A DNA stretch of 64,000 bases from Natribaculum luteum (lineage in GTDB: Archaea; Halobacteriota; Halobacteria; Halobacteriales; Natrialbaceae). Shown here piece by piece: positions 18,200-26,238 of this stretch (position 1 is its first letter; every line of letters begins with the position of its first letter). The stretch spans positions 558,001 through 622,000 of the forward strand of contig NZ_CP095397.1 in the NCBI RefSeq assembly GCF_023008545.1, given 5' to 3'. The translations under genes were made by a program, and so were the position numbers. The notes under the pieces are model-generated. The model saw only the letters and a program-made list of their open reading frames with translations, was not told the DNA's origin and did not search any database.

Positions 18200-18248
18200 T
18201 CGGACCCGCACGAAACCTGACGGTCCAGCCCGTAGAAACTCGAGGAGT

Positions 18249-18848
18249 ATGCGAGCGATACTCTTCGATCTCGACGGGACGCTCCTTCGGCTCACTCGCG
18301 AGTACCACGACCTGCTGGCCGAGACGTTCGAGACGGTGTGTGGCACGGTCGACGACGGGTGGCTCGAGGCCTACGACGAGGCGTTCTACGACCTGTTCGC
18401 GGCCTGCGAACCCGACCCCGTCCGACGGGCGTTCGATCGCGTCGAGGGGGCGTCTGATCCGGACGCGCTGGCGGCGACGCTCCGCGAGCGGGAAGCCGAG
18501 GCCTGCGAACCGCCGGCGGGTGCCGCGGCGGATCTCGAGCGGCTGGCGGCGAGTTACGACCTCGGCGTGCTCACGAACGGCGTTCCGGAGTGGCAACGGT
18601 ACAAGCTTCGGGCGCACGACCTCGAGCGCTACGTCGACGTCGTCGTCAGTTCCTACGAGGCGGGCGCGCACAAGCCGAACGTCGCTCCCTATCGGCTCGC
18701 CGAGCGCCGGCTTCCGGCGGACGCCCACGCGATGGTTGGCGACGCCGATGCGGACGTCCGTGGGGCACAGAAAGCGGGCTGGGCCGCACACCGATACGAC
18801 GGAGGGGGGTTCGGTGACCTCCCCGACACGATACGGTGGGAGCGGTGA
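18249..18848 (+). CDS. HAD-superfamily phosphatase-like hydrolase
   Basis: This 199-residue protein starts MRAILFDLDGTLLRL, the HAD motif I with nucleophile Asp8 and Asp10. Motif II is LTNGVP, the conserved Lys is in AGAHKPNVAPY, and motif IV is VGDADADVRGAQKAG. The helical cap between motifs I and II makes it a subfamily IA enzyme, such as a phosphoglycolate- or pyrimidine-nucleotidase-like phosphatase. The substrate is not predictable. Confidence 0.9.
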   Translation: MRAILFDLDGTLLRLTREYHDLLAETFETVCGTVDDGWLEAYDEAFYDLFAACEPDPVRRAFDRVEGASDPDALAATLREREAEACEPPAGAAADLERLAASYDLGVLTNGVPEWQRYKLRAHDLERYVDVVVSSYEAGAHKPNVAPYRLAERRLPADAHAMVGDADADVRGAQKAGWAAHRYDGGGFGDLPDTIRWER

Positions 18849-18924
18849 TCGGTCCGTCCTCTCGCTGCGGCGGCAGATTCCTGGTCCTCGAAGCGGCCGT
18901 CACTGCGGGGTGACGAACTGCCGT

Positions 18925-19833
18925 TTAGACGCCCCGTCCCTGCAGCTTCTCCTCTTCGGGGAGGTCGACGTTCGCGTCGCCTTTCATCCCCTTGCCGATG
19001 TTCTTCGAAATCTCGGCCAGCGCTTCGGGATCGTCCCAGTTGTTCGTCGCGTTCACGATCGCCTCACCCATGGCTACGGGGTCCTCCGCGCCGAAGATGC
19101 CGCTGCCGACGAAGATGCCGTCGCACTCGTGGTGCATCATGAGCGCGGCGTCGGCGGGCGTCGCGATGCCGCCGGCTGCGAAGTTCACGACGGGTAGCCG
19201 ACCCATCTCGGCGGTCTCGTGGACGAGTTCGGCGGGCGCTTCGATCTCGCGGGCGTAGGCCTCGCGTTCCTCGTGGGTCATCCCCTCGAGTTTGCGGATC
19301 TCGCCTTTGATCGTGCGCTGGTGGTGGACGGCCTGGTTGACGTCACCAGTGCCCGCTTCGCCCTTGGTTCGGATCATCGCCGCACCCTCGCCGATCCGGC
19401 GCAGTGCCTCGCCGAGGTTCCGTGCGCCACAGACGAACGGCGCGGTGAAGTCGCGTTTGTCGATGTGGTAGGCGTCGTCAGCGGGCGTCAGCACTTCCGA
19501 CTCGTCGACCATGTCGACGCCGACGGCCTCGAGAATCTGGGCCTCTTTGGTGTGCCCGATCCGTGCTTTGCCCATCACGGGGATCGAGACCTCCTCGATG
19601 ATCTCCTCGACGTCCGCGGGATCGGCCATCCTGGCGACGCCGCCCCGTTTCCGGATGTCGGCCGGGACGGCCTCGAGTGCCATCACCGCGACTGCGCCGG
19701 CGTCTTCGGCGATGCGCGCCTGCTCGGGGTTGACGACGTCCATGATGACGCCGCCTTTCTGCATTCGGGCGAACCCGCGCTTTACCAGATCAGTTCCGCG
19801 TCGAAGCTCCTCGAGATCCGTGCTCTCGGCCAT
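18925..19833 (-). CDS. pdxS: Pyridoxal 5'-phosphate synthase, lyase subunit PdxS
   Basis: The 302-residue (beta/alpha)8 protein has [26 protein letters not shown] near the N-terminus, with the catalytic Asp, and [17 protein letters not shown]. The Schiff-base lysines lie within [14 protein letters not shown]. It condenses ribose 5-phosphate, glyceraldehyde 3-phosphate and ammonia to vitamin B6 phosphate. Ammonia comes from the glutaminase PdxT, which is not in this window. Length and motifs are complete. Confidence 0.97.
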   Translation of the reverse strand: MAESTDLEELRRGTDLVKRGFARMQKGGVIMDVVNPEQARIAEDAGAVAVMALEAVPADIRKRGGVARMADPADVEEIIEEVSIPVMGKARIGHTKEAQILEAVGVDMVDESEVLTPADDAYHIDKRDFTAPFVCGARNLGEALRRIGEGAAMIRTKGEAGTGDVNQAVHHQRTIKGEIRKLEGMTHEEREAYAREIEAPAELVHETAEMGRLPVVNFAAGGIATPADAALMMHHECDGIFVGSGIFGAEDPVAMGEAIVNATNNWDDPEALAEISKNIGKGMKGDANVDLPEEEKLQGRGV

Positions 19834-20039
19834 GCGACGTCGTTAGAATCGATCACACTTACGCGTGTCTTTTCCCCACTTCTCTGCCGTCGTCGCCGGC
19901 GCCTCGCTTCGTCTCACTGTCGGTCGTGTCGAAACGGTTATAATGATAAATGTCCTGTAGGTTGTCACGGGTTTATCCCGGTCGGTAGGTGGTGGTTTCG
20001 GGAGACGCGCTGGACCGTTCGGCTCACCCCGGTCTCGGT

Positions 20040-20798
20040 TCAGTCGTCGGTACTCCTGCGTGATTTGCCGTCGAACAGCCGCGCCCGAACCCGCGAACCG
20101 TACACGCTTGCGAGCGCCGAGGCGCCGCTCGTCAACTCTCGGAGGGCGCCTGCCGCCTCGCCCCACTCGACTCTCGCACCGATCCCTGGTCGAAGCCCGA
20201 TTCGACCGCTGAGGTCGGCACGTGTGCGGAGGAGGTCGCCGTCTTTCGTCGTGTAGCTGTGTGTCGTCCACTCGCGCTCGCGGTCACGGACTCGCGGGGC
20301 CTCGAGTCGGAGGACTCGGTCGTCGTCGGTGTCGACGACGGTCCTGATGCCGTCTGGCCCGTCGGTGACGGTCACGTCGGCGCGCTCTTTCGGGTACCCC
20401 CAGATCTCGCGTCCGAGCGCGACCGACGCGTCGGTCGTCACCGGGAGCCAGTGGACGTATCCGCCGACGTCGCCCGCGAGCTGGACGAGCGGCAGGTCGA
20501 CGCGAGCCCCGGCGACGGCCGGGACGATCACGCCGAACTCGTCGTACGGCTCGAGACCAGTCGCTCCCTCCGCAGCGTCGGCCGCGTCAGGCTCTGGGCC
20601 GCCGACGCAGTGGTACTGGATTCCGACGAGGATCACACAGCCGATGCCAGGTGCGATCGCGAGCGGTGACAGCGCCGACGGAAGGATGCGGGCCAGCCGT
20701 CGCCGGCGGGCCGGGAGGACGACGCCACCTATCGCACACGAGAGCTCGAGCGGGAGGGTGACCTCGTGACCAGTCGAGAGTCGTCGTCGGCTTCGCAT
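20040..20798 (-). CDS. Acetoacetate decarboxylase family protein
   Basis: This 252-residue protein has the acetoacetate-decarboxylase-like fold pattern: YDEFGVIVPAV...GGYVHWLPVTTDASVALGREIWGYPKERADVTV. The lysine of GYPKE corresponds to the region of the family's Schiff-base lysine. Haloarchaeal homologues are mostly uncharacterised, so decarboxylase activity is not certain. The start ATG 20798 is supported by a TATA-like box 24-33 nt upstream, implying a leaderless transcript; ATG 20825 would lie inside that box. Confidence 0.72.
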   Translation of the reverse strand: MRSRRRLSTGHEVTLPLELSCAIGGVVLPARRRRLARILPSALSPLAIAPGIGCVILVGIQYHCVGGPEPDAADAAEGATGLEPYDEFGVIVPAVAGARVDLPLVQLAGDVGGYVHWLPVTTDASVALGREIWGYPKERADVTVTDGPDGIRTVVDTDDDRVLRLEAPRVRDREREWTTHSYTTKDGDLLRTRADLSGRIGLRPGIGARVEWGEAAGALRELTSGASALASVYGSRVRARLFDGKSRRSTDD

Positions 20799-20820
20799 AC
20801 GGGAACCGACGGATGCCGAA

Positions 20821-20831
20821 CGCATATACTT
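20821..20831 (-). promoter_or_regulatory. TATA-like box of the acetoacetate decarboxylase-like gene
   Basis: On the minus strand the sequence reads AAGTATATGCG, centred about 27 nt upstream of ATG 20798. This spacing is standard for a haloarchaeal leaderless promoter and decides the start of that gene. Confidence 0.5.
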
Positions 20832-20888
20832 CGGCGGACGACGAGAGACCGCTATCGTTTTGCACCTGCCGTTCGTCGCCGTGGACGA

Positions 20889-21587
20889 ATGACGACGACT
20901 GGGCTGCCCGACCGGGATCGACTGCCGACGTACCTGGCTCCAGTTCCGAAGAAAATCGAGGACCTCGGCCTCCGGTACGCCTGGCTCGTCGTCGCGGTCA
21001 ACCTGGGCGGGACGGTCTTTGGCTTCTGGTACTACCGCCACCAGTTCGCGGAGACGACGACGGTCATGTGGCCGTTCGTCCCCGACAGTCCCGTCGCCAC
21101 GCTGTTGATCGCACTCGCGATCGCGAGCTGGAAGCTCGGTCACGAGCGACCGTGGCTCACCGCGCTCGCCTTCTTCGGTAACGTGATATTGGGGCTGTGG
21201 ACGCCCTTTACCCTGCTCGCGTTCTTCGACGCCTACGCGTACTTGCATCCGGTAATGTATCACTTCCTCTTCTGGAGCCACCTTGCGATGGTCGTCCAGG
21301 CGTTCGTCCTCCACCGGATCACGAACTTCCCGGTCGGCGCCGTCGCCGTCGCCCTCGCGTGGTACGGGGTTGGCCTGATCGTCGACTACTCCGTGCCGAT
21401 CGTCGGCGATCCACACCACACGCTCATCCCCGTCGCCCGCGACACGCCGATGTTCCTTGGGGCCGACGCCCTCGGCGTCGTCGCGGCCGGCGAGACGGCC
21501 TTCACGCTGCTGGCGCTCTTCCTGGCACTCTCGACGCGCGTCAAAAAGCTCGAGGCGATCGCGGGTCCGTTGCCGGACGACTCCTAA
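20889..21587 (+). CDS. DUF1405 family membrane protein
   Basis: This 232-residue protein has about six membrane helices: ...YAWLVVAVNLGGTVFGFWYYRHQFAETTTVMWPFVPDSPVATLLIALAIASWKLG... . The block 'FGFWYY..Q......W.F.PDSP.ATL' is the signature of DUF1405 (YpjA-like) proteins found in Bacillus and haloarchaea; their function is unknown. ATG 20889 gives the usual N-terminus. The TAA stop overlaps the first base of family B repeat copy 1. Confidence 0.82.
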   Translation: MTTTGLPDRDRLPTYLAPVPKKIEDLGLRYAWLVVAVNLGGTVFGFWYYRHQFAETTTVMWPFVPDSPVATLLIALAIASWKLGHERPWLTALAFFGNVILGLWTPFTLLAFFDAYAYLHPVMYHFLFWSHLAMVVQAFVLHRITNFPVGAVAVALAWYGVGLIVDYSVPIVGDPHHTLIPVARDTPMFLGADALGVVAAGETAFTLLALFLALSTRVKKLEAIAGPLPDDS

Positions 21588-21696
21588 TACTACTGGACAA
21601 CACGATTCACACATCGATCGCACGCGAACGGCCGTCGCCGCTGGCGACGGACCGTGAGACGCGATCGAGTGTTCAGTGACCGTCGTCCGGCAGTAT
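21587..21696. repeat. 110-bp imperfect palindrome, family B copy 1
   Basis: The ends ATACTACTGGACAACA and CGTCGTCCGGCAGTAT are inverted repeats. Inside lie ATCGATCGCAC and GCGATCGAGT, and a central GTCGCC-GCT-GGCGAC hairpin. It starts on the last A of the upstream TAA stop codon. Related copies are at 22365-22474 and 28917-29022. Confidence 0.85.
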
Positions 21697-21714
21697 ACCG
21701 TCTCGCGTTCGCGT

Positions 21715-22068
21715 TCACCGATCGGAATCGGCGACGAGGTCGAGGTGTGGCTCGAGTTGTCTCGCCGCCGGCAGCAGTTCGACGGTGTCCCTGCTCGGAT
21801 GGTAGCGGGCGACCCGCGCGTCCGTCAGCCTGGGAACGTGGTTGTGATGAAGTTCGATCCGGACGCACTCTCGCCTGCTCTCGGTGGGTTTTCCGTCCCA
21901 TCGCGCGAGCCGGTCGGCGAGTTCCTCGAGTGAGACCTCCCCGACCGTCTCGAAGAGGTAATACAGCACGTACCGTCTGTGTCGGTCGAGTAACAGCTCG
22001 AAGACGGTACTCGCCGGGAGGGACGGATCGGTACTGGCTGGCTCCACGTTCGAGGTATCAATTGTCAT
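21715..22068 (-). CDS. Haloarchaeal winged-helix regulator (DUF7344-like)
   Basis: The 117-residue protein reads ...LPASTVFELLLDRHRRYVLYYLFETVGEVSLEELADRLARWDGKP...RRECVRIELHHNHVPRLTDARVARYHPSRDTVELLP. The order 'RRRYVLYYL - ELA - LHHNHLPKLxxxGxVxYDxxxxxV' is the hallmark of the small haloarchaeal HTH family (DUF7344-like). It is probably a DNA-binding regulator. The ATG at 22068 (MTIDTSN) is preferred because the 21 residues above it are basic and poorly conserved in type. It lies between two family B repeats. Confidence 0.75.
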   Translation of the reverse strand: MTIDTSNVEPASTDPSLPASTVFELLLDRHRRYVLYYLFETVGEVSLEELADRLARWDGKPTESRRECVRIELHHNHVPRLTDARVARYHPSRDTVELLPAARQLEPHLDLVADSDR

Positions 22069-22364
22069 TGTGTCCCATACTCGGCTGACGCGACGACTGT
22101 GCTGCCGGAGGTTCCGACTCCGATAGCGCACGACTCGTCATCTCGAGGCGACTTCAGCAGAGCACGACCGACGGTTGGGCCGACGAAACCATAAACATTT
22201 TGTTAATTCCCCAGGATCGCCTGACTATATGGGTAAATGGTCTATTTCCCTCTGCTATCCTGTCCGTTTGTGGTCCGATTGACTCCTCGAGTGTTCGAAC
22301 GTGATCCCGACCGGGTGCGTCCGTCGAGTCGGCCCTGACGTGCCGGGAGGAGCGAGGTGGACGT

Positions 22365-22474
22365 ATACTGCCGGATAACACGGTTCAGCCATCGATCGCA
22401 CTCGAGACGCTGTCGTCGCTGACGACAGCCGTCGAGACGCGATCGAGTAGTCACTGACTGTCGTCCGGTAGTAT
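22365..22474. repeat. 110-bp imperfect palindrome, family B copy 2
   Basis: The ends are ATACTGCCGGATAACA and CTGTCGTCCGGTAGTAT, with a central GCTGTCGTC...GACGACAGC hairpin. The right end overlaps the last base of the valS stop codon (TAA on the minus strand), mirroring copy 1. Confidence 0.85.
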
Positions 22475-25152
22475 TACCCGACGATGACGACCGCCGACTC
22501 CGTCTCGAGCATCTCGCCGTCACCAGAGTACGTCCGTTCGACCTCGACGTCGAACAGGTCGTCCTCGAGTTCCTCGCCGGCGACGCGCAGGACGCCCGCG
22601 TCGTCGTCGATCTCGTACTCACCGTCGTCGATCGCGGCGTCGATCTCGCCGACTTTCGAGCCGAACTTCGGTCCGAGCGTCGCGTAGTCGAGGTCGATCG
22701 AGGCGACCTCGGTCGTGATCTCCGGCTGTTCGTCGAGGACCTCGAGGTCGTCGACGTGCATCACGTCCCGGATCGCTTCCTCGAAGCCGTCGATGGAACC
22801 GTACACCGAGACGGACTCGAGTTCCGCGTTGAGCGGAAGCTGGCGTTTGCTCTTGTACCGCCGCAGCGCGGAGATGACCTCCATCCCGGTCTCGCCGGCC
22901 TCGAGGTCGGCCTCGTAGCCTCGCACTGCGGGCCAGTCTTCGGTGTGGACGCTGTCGAACTCGGCTGTGTCGTCTCTCGGCTCGCCATCCGCGTACGTCG
23001 CCTGCCAGATCTCCTCGGTGGCGTGGGGCAGGATGGGCGCCCACAGCAGGAGGAAGGTCCGGTGGGCGATCCGCAGAGTGTACTGGGTCGAGGGATCGTC
23101 CTCGCGGGTCTTGGCGATCTCGAGGTAGTCGTCACAGAACGTGTTCCAGAAGAACGTCCGGAGGTGGTTGCGAGCCTTGGCGAACTCGTAGGCCTCGAAG
23201 TGCTCGGTGAGGGTGTCGATCGCGTCGTCCAGTTCCGCGAGCAGCCAGCGATCGATCGCCTCGAGTTCCTCGGGTTCCTCGGGATCGGCGGGCGCAATCG
23301 TGTCGACCAGTTTCGAGGCGTTCCAGAGCTTCCGGAGCAGCTTCTCCCCGGCGACGATGTCCTGCTCCTGATAGGGGAAGTCGTCGCCGACGGCGGCACT
23401 CGCTGCCCAGAAGCGCACGGCGTCGACGGGGTACTCCGCGATGACCTCGGCGGGTTCCACCACGTTCCCCCGCGATTTGGACATCTTCTCTCTGTTCTCG
23501 TCCAGGACGTGGCCGTTGATCATCGTCGCGTCGAACGGCACCTCGCCGGTGTGTTCGTAACACTTGACGATGGTGTGGAACAGCCAGAAGGAGATGATGT
23601 CGTGGCCCTGGGGACGGAGGTCGAACGGGTAGAGTTCGGGGTGGTCCATCGTGAACTCCTCCGCGTCGTCGTCCCAGTCCCAGCCGGCGTTGATGAGGGG
23701 GGTGAGCGACGAGGTCGCCCAGGTGTCGAAGACGTCGTCTTCGGGCTCGAACGCGTCGTGGCCACACTCCGGGCAGGCGTCGACCGGCGGGTCGTCGCTC
23801 AGGGGATCGACCGGCAGGTCCTCGCGCTCGGCCACGATCGGGTGGTCACACTCCTCGCAGTACCAGACGGGGAACGGAATGCCCGAGTCGCGCTGGCGGG
23901 AGATCAGCCAGTCCCACTCGAGGCCCTCGATCCAGTGTTTGTACCGGGTGAACATCTTCTCCGGGTACCAGTCCATCTCCTGGCCGGCCTCGAGGTACTC
24001 CTCTTTGTGGTCCAGGATCTCGACGTACCACTGTTTGGAGACGCGGAACTCGACGGGCGTGTCACAGCGTTCGTGGACCTGCACCGCGTGGGTAATCTCC
24101 CAGCGATCACGCAGGTAGCCCTCCGCCTCTAGGTCCTCGACGATGGCCTCGCGGGCCTCCTCGGTCGACATCCCTTCGTAGTCGCCGGCGAGGTCGGTCA
24201 TCGTCGCGGACTCGTCGATGGCCACGCGCAGCGGGAGGTCGTGGGCCTGGTACCACTCGATGTCGTTCTGGTCGCCGAACGTACAGCACATGACGACCCC
24301 GCTTCCTTTCTCCATGTCGACGCGCTCGTCCTCGATGATCGGCACCTCGTGGCCGAAGATCGGGATGCGGGCGGTCTCGCCGACGAGATCCTCGTTGTCC
24401 TCGTCGTCCGGGTGGACGAACACCGAGACGCAGGCCGGCAGAAGTTCCGGACGCGTCGTGGAGATGACGAACTCCTCGCGCGGGGCGTCTTCCCCCACTA
24501 TCTCGAACGCGATGTCGTTGAAGTGCGACCCCTTCTCCATGTCCTCCATCTCGACCTGCGAGATCGCCGTCTCACACTCGGGACACCAGATCGCTGGCGC
24601 TTTCTTCCGGTACTCGCGGCCCTGCTCGTAGAGGTCGAGAAAGGAGAGCTGGGAGATCCGCTGGACGCGGGGCTCGATCGTCTTGTAGGTGTTGTTCCAG
24701 TCGATCGAGCAGCCGATCGACTGCATCTTCTCGGTGAACTCGGCCTCGTAGTCCTGGCAGACCTCCCGACAGAGGTTCTGGAACTCGCGGCGCTCGTACT
24801 CCTGGTGGCGAATGTCCAGTTCCTTTTCAGTCAGCCGCTCGGAGGCGATCCCGTTGTCGTCGTAGCCGAAGGGGAACAACACGTCGCCGTCGGCCATCCG
24901 CTGGAAGCGCGCCGCGAAGTCCTGCAACGTGTGGCCGTAGAGGTGGCCCATGTGCAGACTCCCCGAGACCGTCGGCGGCGGCGTGTCGATGGCGTAGACG
25001 GTGTTCGGGTCTGTCTCGGCGTTGCCCTCGTAGGCGTAGGTCTCCTCGTCGACCCACCGGCGCTGCCACTTCGATTCGACGGCCTCGGGGTCGTAGCCGC
25101 CCTCGAGGCTGGCAGCCGGCTCGTCAGCCTGCTCTTCGGCGTCCATGCTCAT
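22474..25152 (-). CDS. valS: Valine-tRNA ligase
   Basis: The 892-residue class I aminoacyl-tRNA synthetase has the HIGH-type motif PPPTVSGSLHMGHLYGH near residue 60 and the KMSKS motif ENREKMSKSRGNVVEP. The editing domain segment ISTTRPELLPACVSVFVHPDD and the anticodon-binding C-terminus are present. Two zinc-binding-like pairs are seen (CPECET; CEECDHP...CPECGHD). It charges tRNA-Val. The start is placed at ATG 25152 (MSMDAEEQ), with ATG 25146 an alternative; the frame stays open further upstream without typical sequence. Confidence 0.97.
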   Translation of the reverse strand: MSMDAEEQADEPAASLEGGYDPEAVESKWQRRWVDEETYAYEGNAETDPNTVYAIDTPPPTVSGSLHMGHLYGHTLQDFAARFQRMADGDVLFPFGYDDNGIASERLTEKELDIRHQEYERREFQNLCREVCQDYEAEFTEKMQSIGCSIDWNNTYKTIEPRVQRISQLSFLDLYEQGREYRKKAPAIWCPECETAISQVEMEDMEKGSHFNDIAFEIVGEDAPREEFVISTTRPELLPACVSVFVHPDDEDNEDLVGETARIPIFGHEVPIIEDERVDMEKGSGVVMCCTFGDQNDIEWYQAHDLPLRVAIDESATMTDLAGDYEGMSTEEAREAIVEDLEAEGYLRDRWEITHAVQVHERCDTPVEFRVSKQWYVEILDHKEEYLEAGQEMDWYPEKMFTRYKHWIEGLEWDWLISRQRDSGIPFPVWYCEECDHPIVAEREDLPVDPLSDDPPVDACPECGHDAFEPEDDVFDTWATSSLTPLINAGWDWDDDAEEFTMDHPELYPFDLRPQGHDIISFWLFHTIVKCYEHTGEVPFDATMINGHVLDENREKMSKSRGNVVEPAEVIAEYPVDAVRFWAASAAVGDDFPYQEQDIVAGEKLLRKLWNASKLVDTIAPADPEEPEELEAIDRWLLAELDDAIDTLTEHFEAYEFAKARNHLRTFFWNTFCDDYLEIAKTREDDPSTQYTLRIAHRTFLLLWAPILPHATEEIWQATYADGEPRDDTAEFDSVHTEDWPAVRGYEADLEAGETGMEVISALRRYKSKRQLPLNAELESVSVYGSIDGFEEAIRDVMHVDDLEVLDEQPEITTEVASIDLDYATLGPKFGSKVGEIDAAIDDGEYEIDDDAGVLRVAGEELEDDLFDVEVERTYSGDGEMLETESAVVIVG

Positions 25153-25394
25153 GCTTTCACCGCCCCGGACGGGCGTGGTCGATTCCGCGTACACGTCGGT
25201 CGCGAACGTCGCTCGTACATTGGTGATACCGGTCGTTGCTCGATGAATACTGGTCGGACACAATACATCCGTCGAAACGGGGTGGGTGATGCGGGGCTAG
25301 AAGGCCCCTACGAAAACGGCGTCGTGTGGGCCGTCGAGACGGTCGCCTGCAGCCACGACGGACGTCATACGTACTGATACTCCGGGCAGGCGTG

Positions 25395-26048
25395 TTAGGT
25401 GTTTCGCGTCTCGTCGTCTCCCTCCCAGTGTAACACTGCCAGCGAGTCGTTCGCGTAGCGAACGTCCGCCTCGAGGTACGCCGCCAGGCGCTCGACGTGG
25501 TCGCGGCCAGTCTCGTCGGCGAGTCGAAGCCTGATCCGGTCGTGGACCGCGACGTCGCGGCCGTGCTCGACGACCAGCGAGAACAGCTCTCGCGGCGTCA
25601 CGGGCTCGCCGTCGGCCAGCCGGGACTGGATCCCCTCGAGCGTCGACTCGACGGTCGTCTCGACCTCGAAGGTGACGTCGACCGAAACCTTCGTCGACGA
25701 CTGATCGACGGCGTACACCTCCTCTGCGCTCTCGACGGCGGGGACGAGCACCTGCTCGAAGTCGACGCCCTGCTCGCGCAGTCCGATGTACGCGAACGCG
25801 AGCATCGCGGTGAGGCCGTCGACGAACGCCTCGTCGGTCGTCGCCCGCTCGAACACCTGCTTGCGGTCCGTGCGCTCGAGGTAGTGGACGAGGAGGTCGA
25901 AGTCGAGGATGCCGTCGACGACTCGCCGTCGGATCCGTGCCTCGGCGTTTCGCTTCGACTGTTCGTGGCTCATCTCCGCCTCGCCGAGCAGGTACGTCCG
26001 GTCCGCTCGAGAGAGGATTCCCCGGTCGCGGTTGGCATCGACGTTCAT
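25395..26048 (-). CDS. Conserved haloarchaeal protein, possible regulator
   Basis: This 217-residue protein begins MNVDANRDRGILSRADRTYLLGEAEMSHEQSKRNAEARIRRRVVDGILDFDLLVHYL. The 'GILSxADRxYLxGE...QSxRNAxxRIRxRVxxGxLDFxLL' segment is a recurrent haloarchaeal N-terminal module. The rest is acidic, helical and unrecognised, ending with a short beta segment (ADVRYANDSLAVLHWEG). There are no membrane helices. The gene is divergent from the MMPL transporter 190 bp away. Confidence 0.65.
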   Translation of the reverse strand: MNVDANRDRGILSRADRTYLLGEAEMSHEQSKRNAEARIRRRVVDGILDFDLLVHYLERTDRKQVFERATTDEAFVDGLTAMLAFAYIGLREQGVDFEQVLVPAVESAEEVYAVDQSSTKVSVDVTFEVETTVESTLEGIQSRLADGEPVTPRELFSLVVEHGRDVAVHDRIRLRLADETGRDHVERLAAYLEADVRYANDSLAVLHWEGDDETRNT

Positions 26049-26238
26049 AATCGGATTTGGATTATACGACACTGGGTTCTATGCGAAGCTATATCAGCGA
26101 ACGGGTTCGACCGACACGTCGATGACACGCCACGGGGTCGTTCGCCGCTCGTCGAAGGCGTCGGAGCACCGCCGCGGGACCGTTCGCTCGCCCATCGCCG
26201 GGGAGACTGGACGCGCCAGTCCGGAGGGGCCCTGACCG

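Noticed and set aside
22154-22381. 75-codon minus-strand frame between the HTH gene and family B copy 2
   Set aside because: It runs partly into the repeat, has basic composition and no recognisable features.
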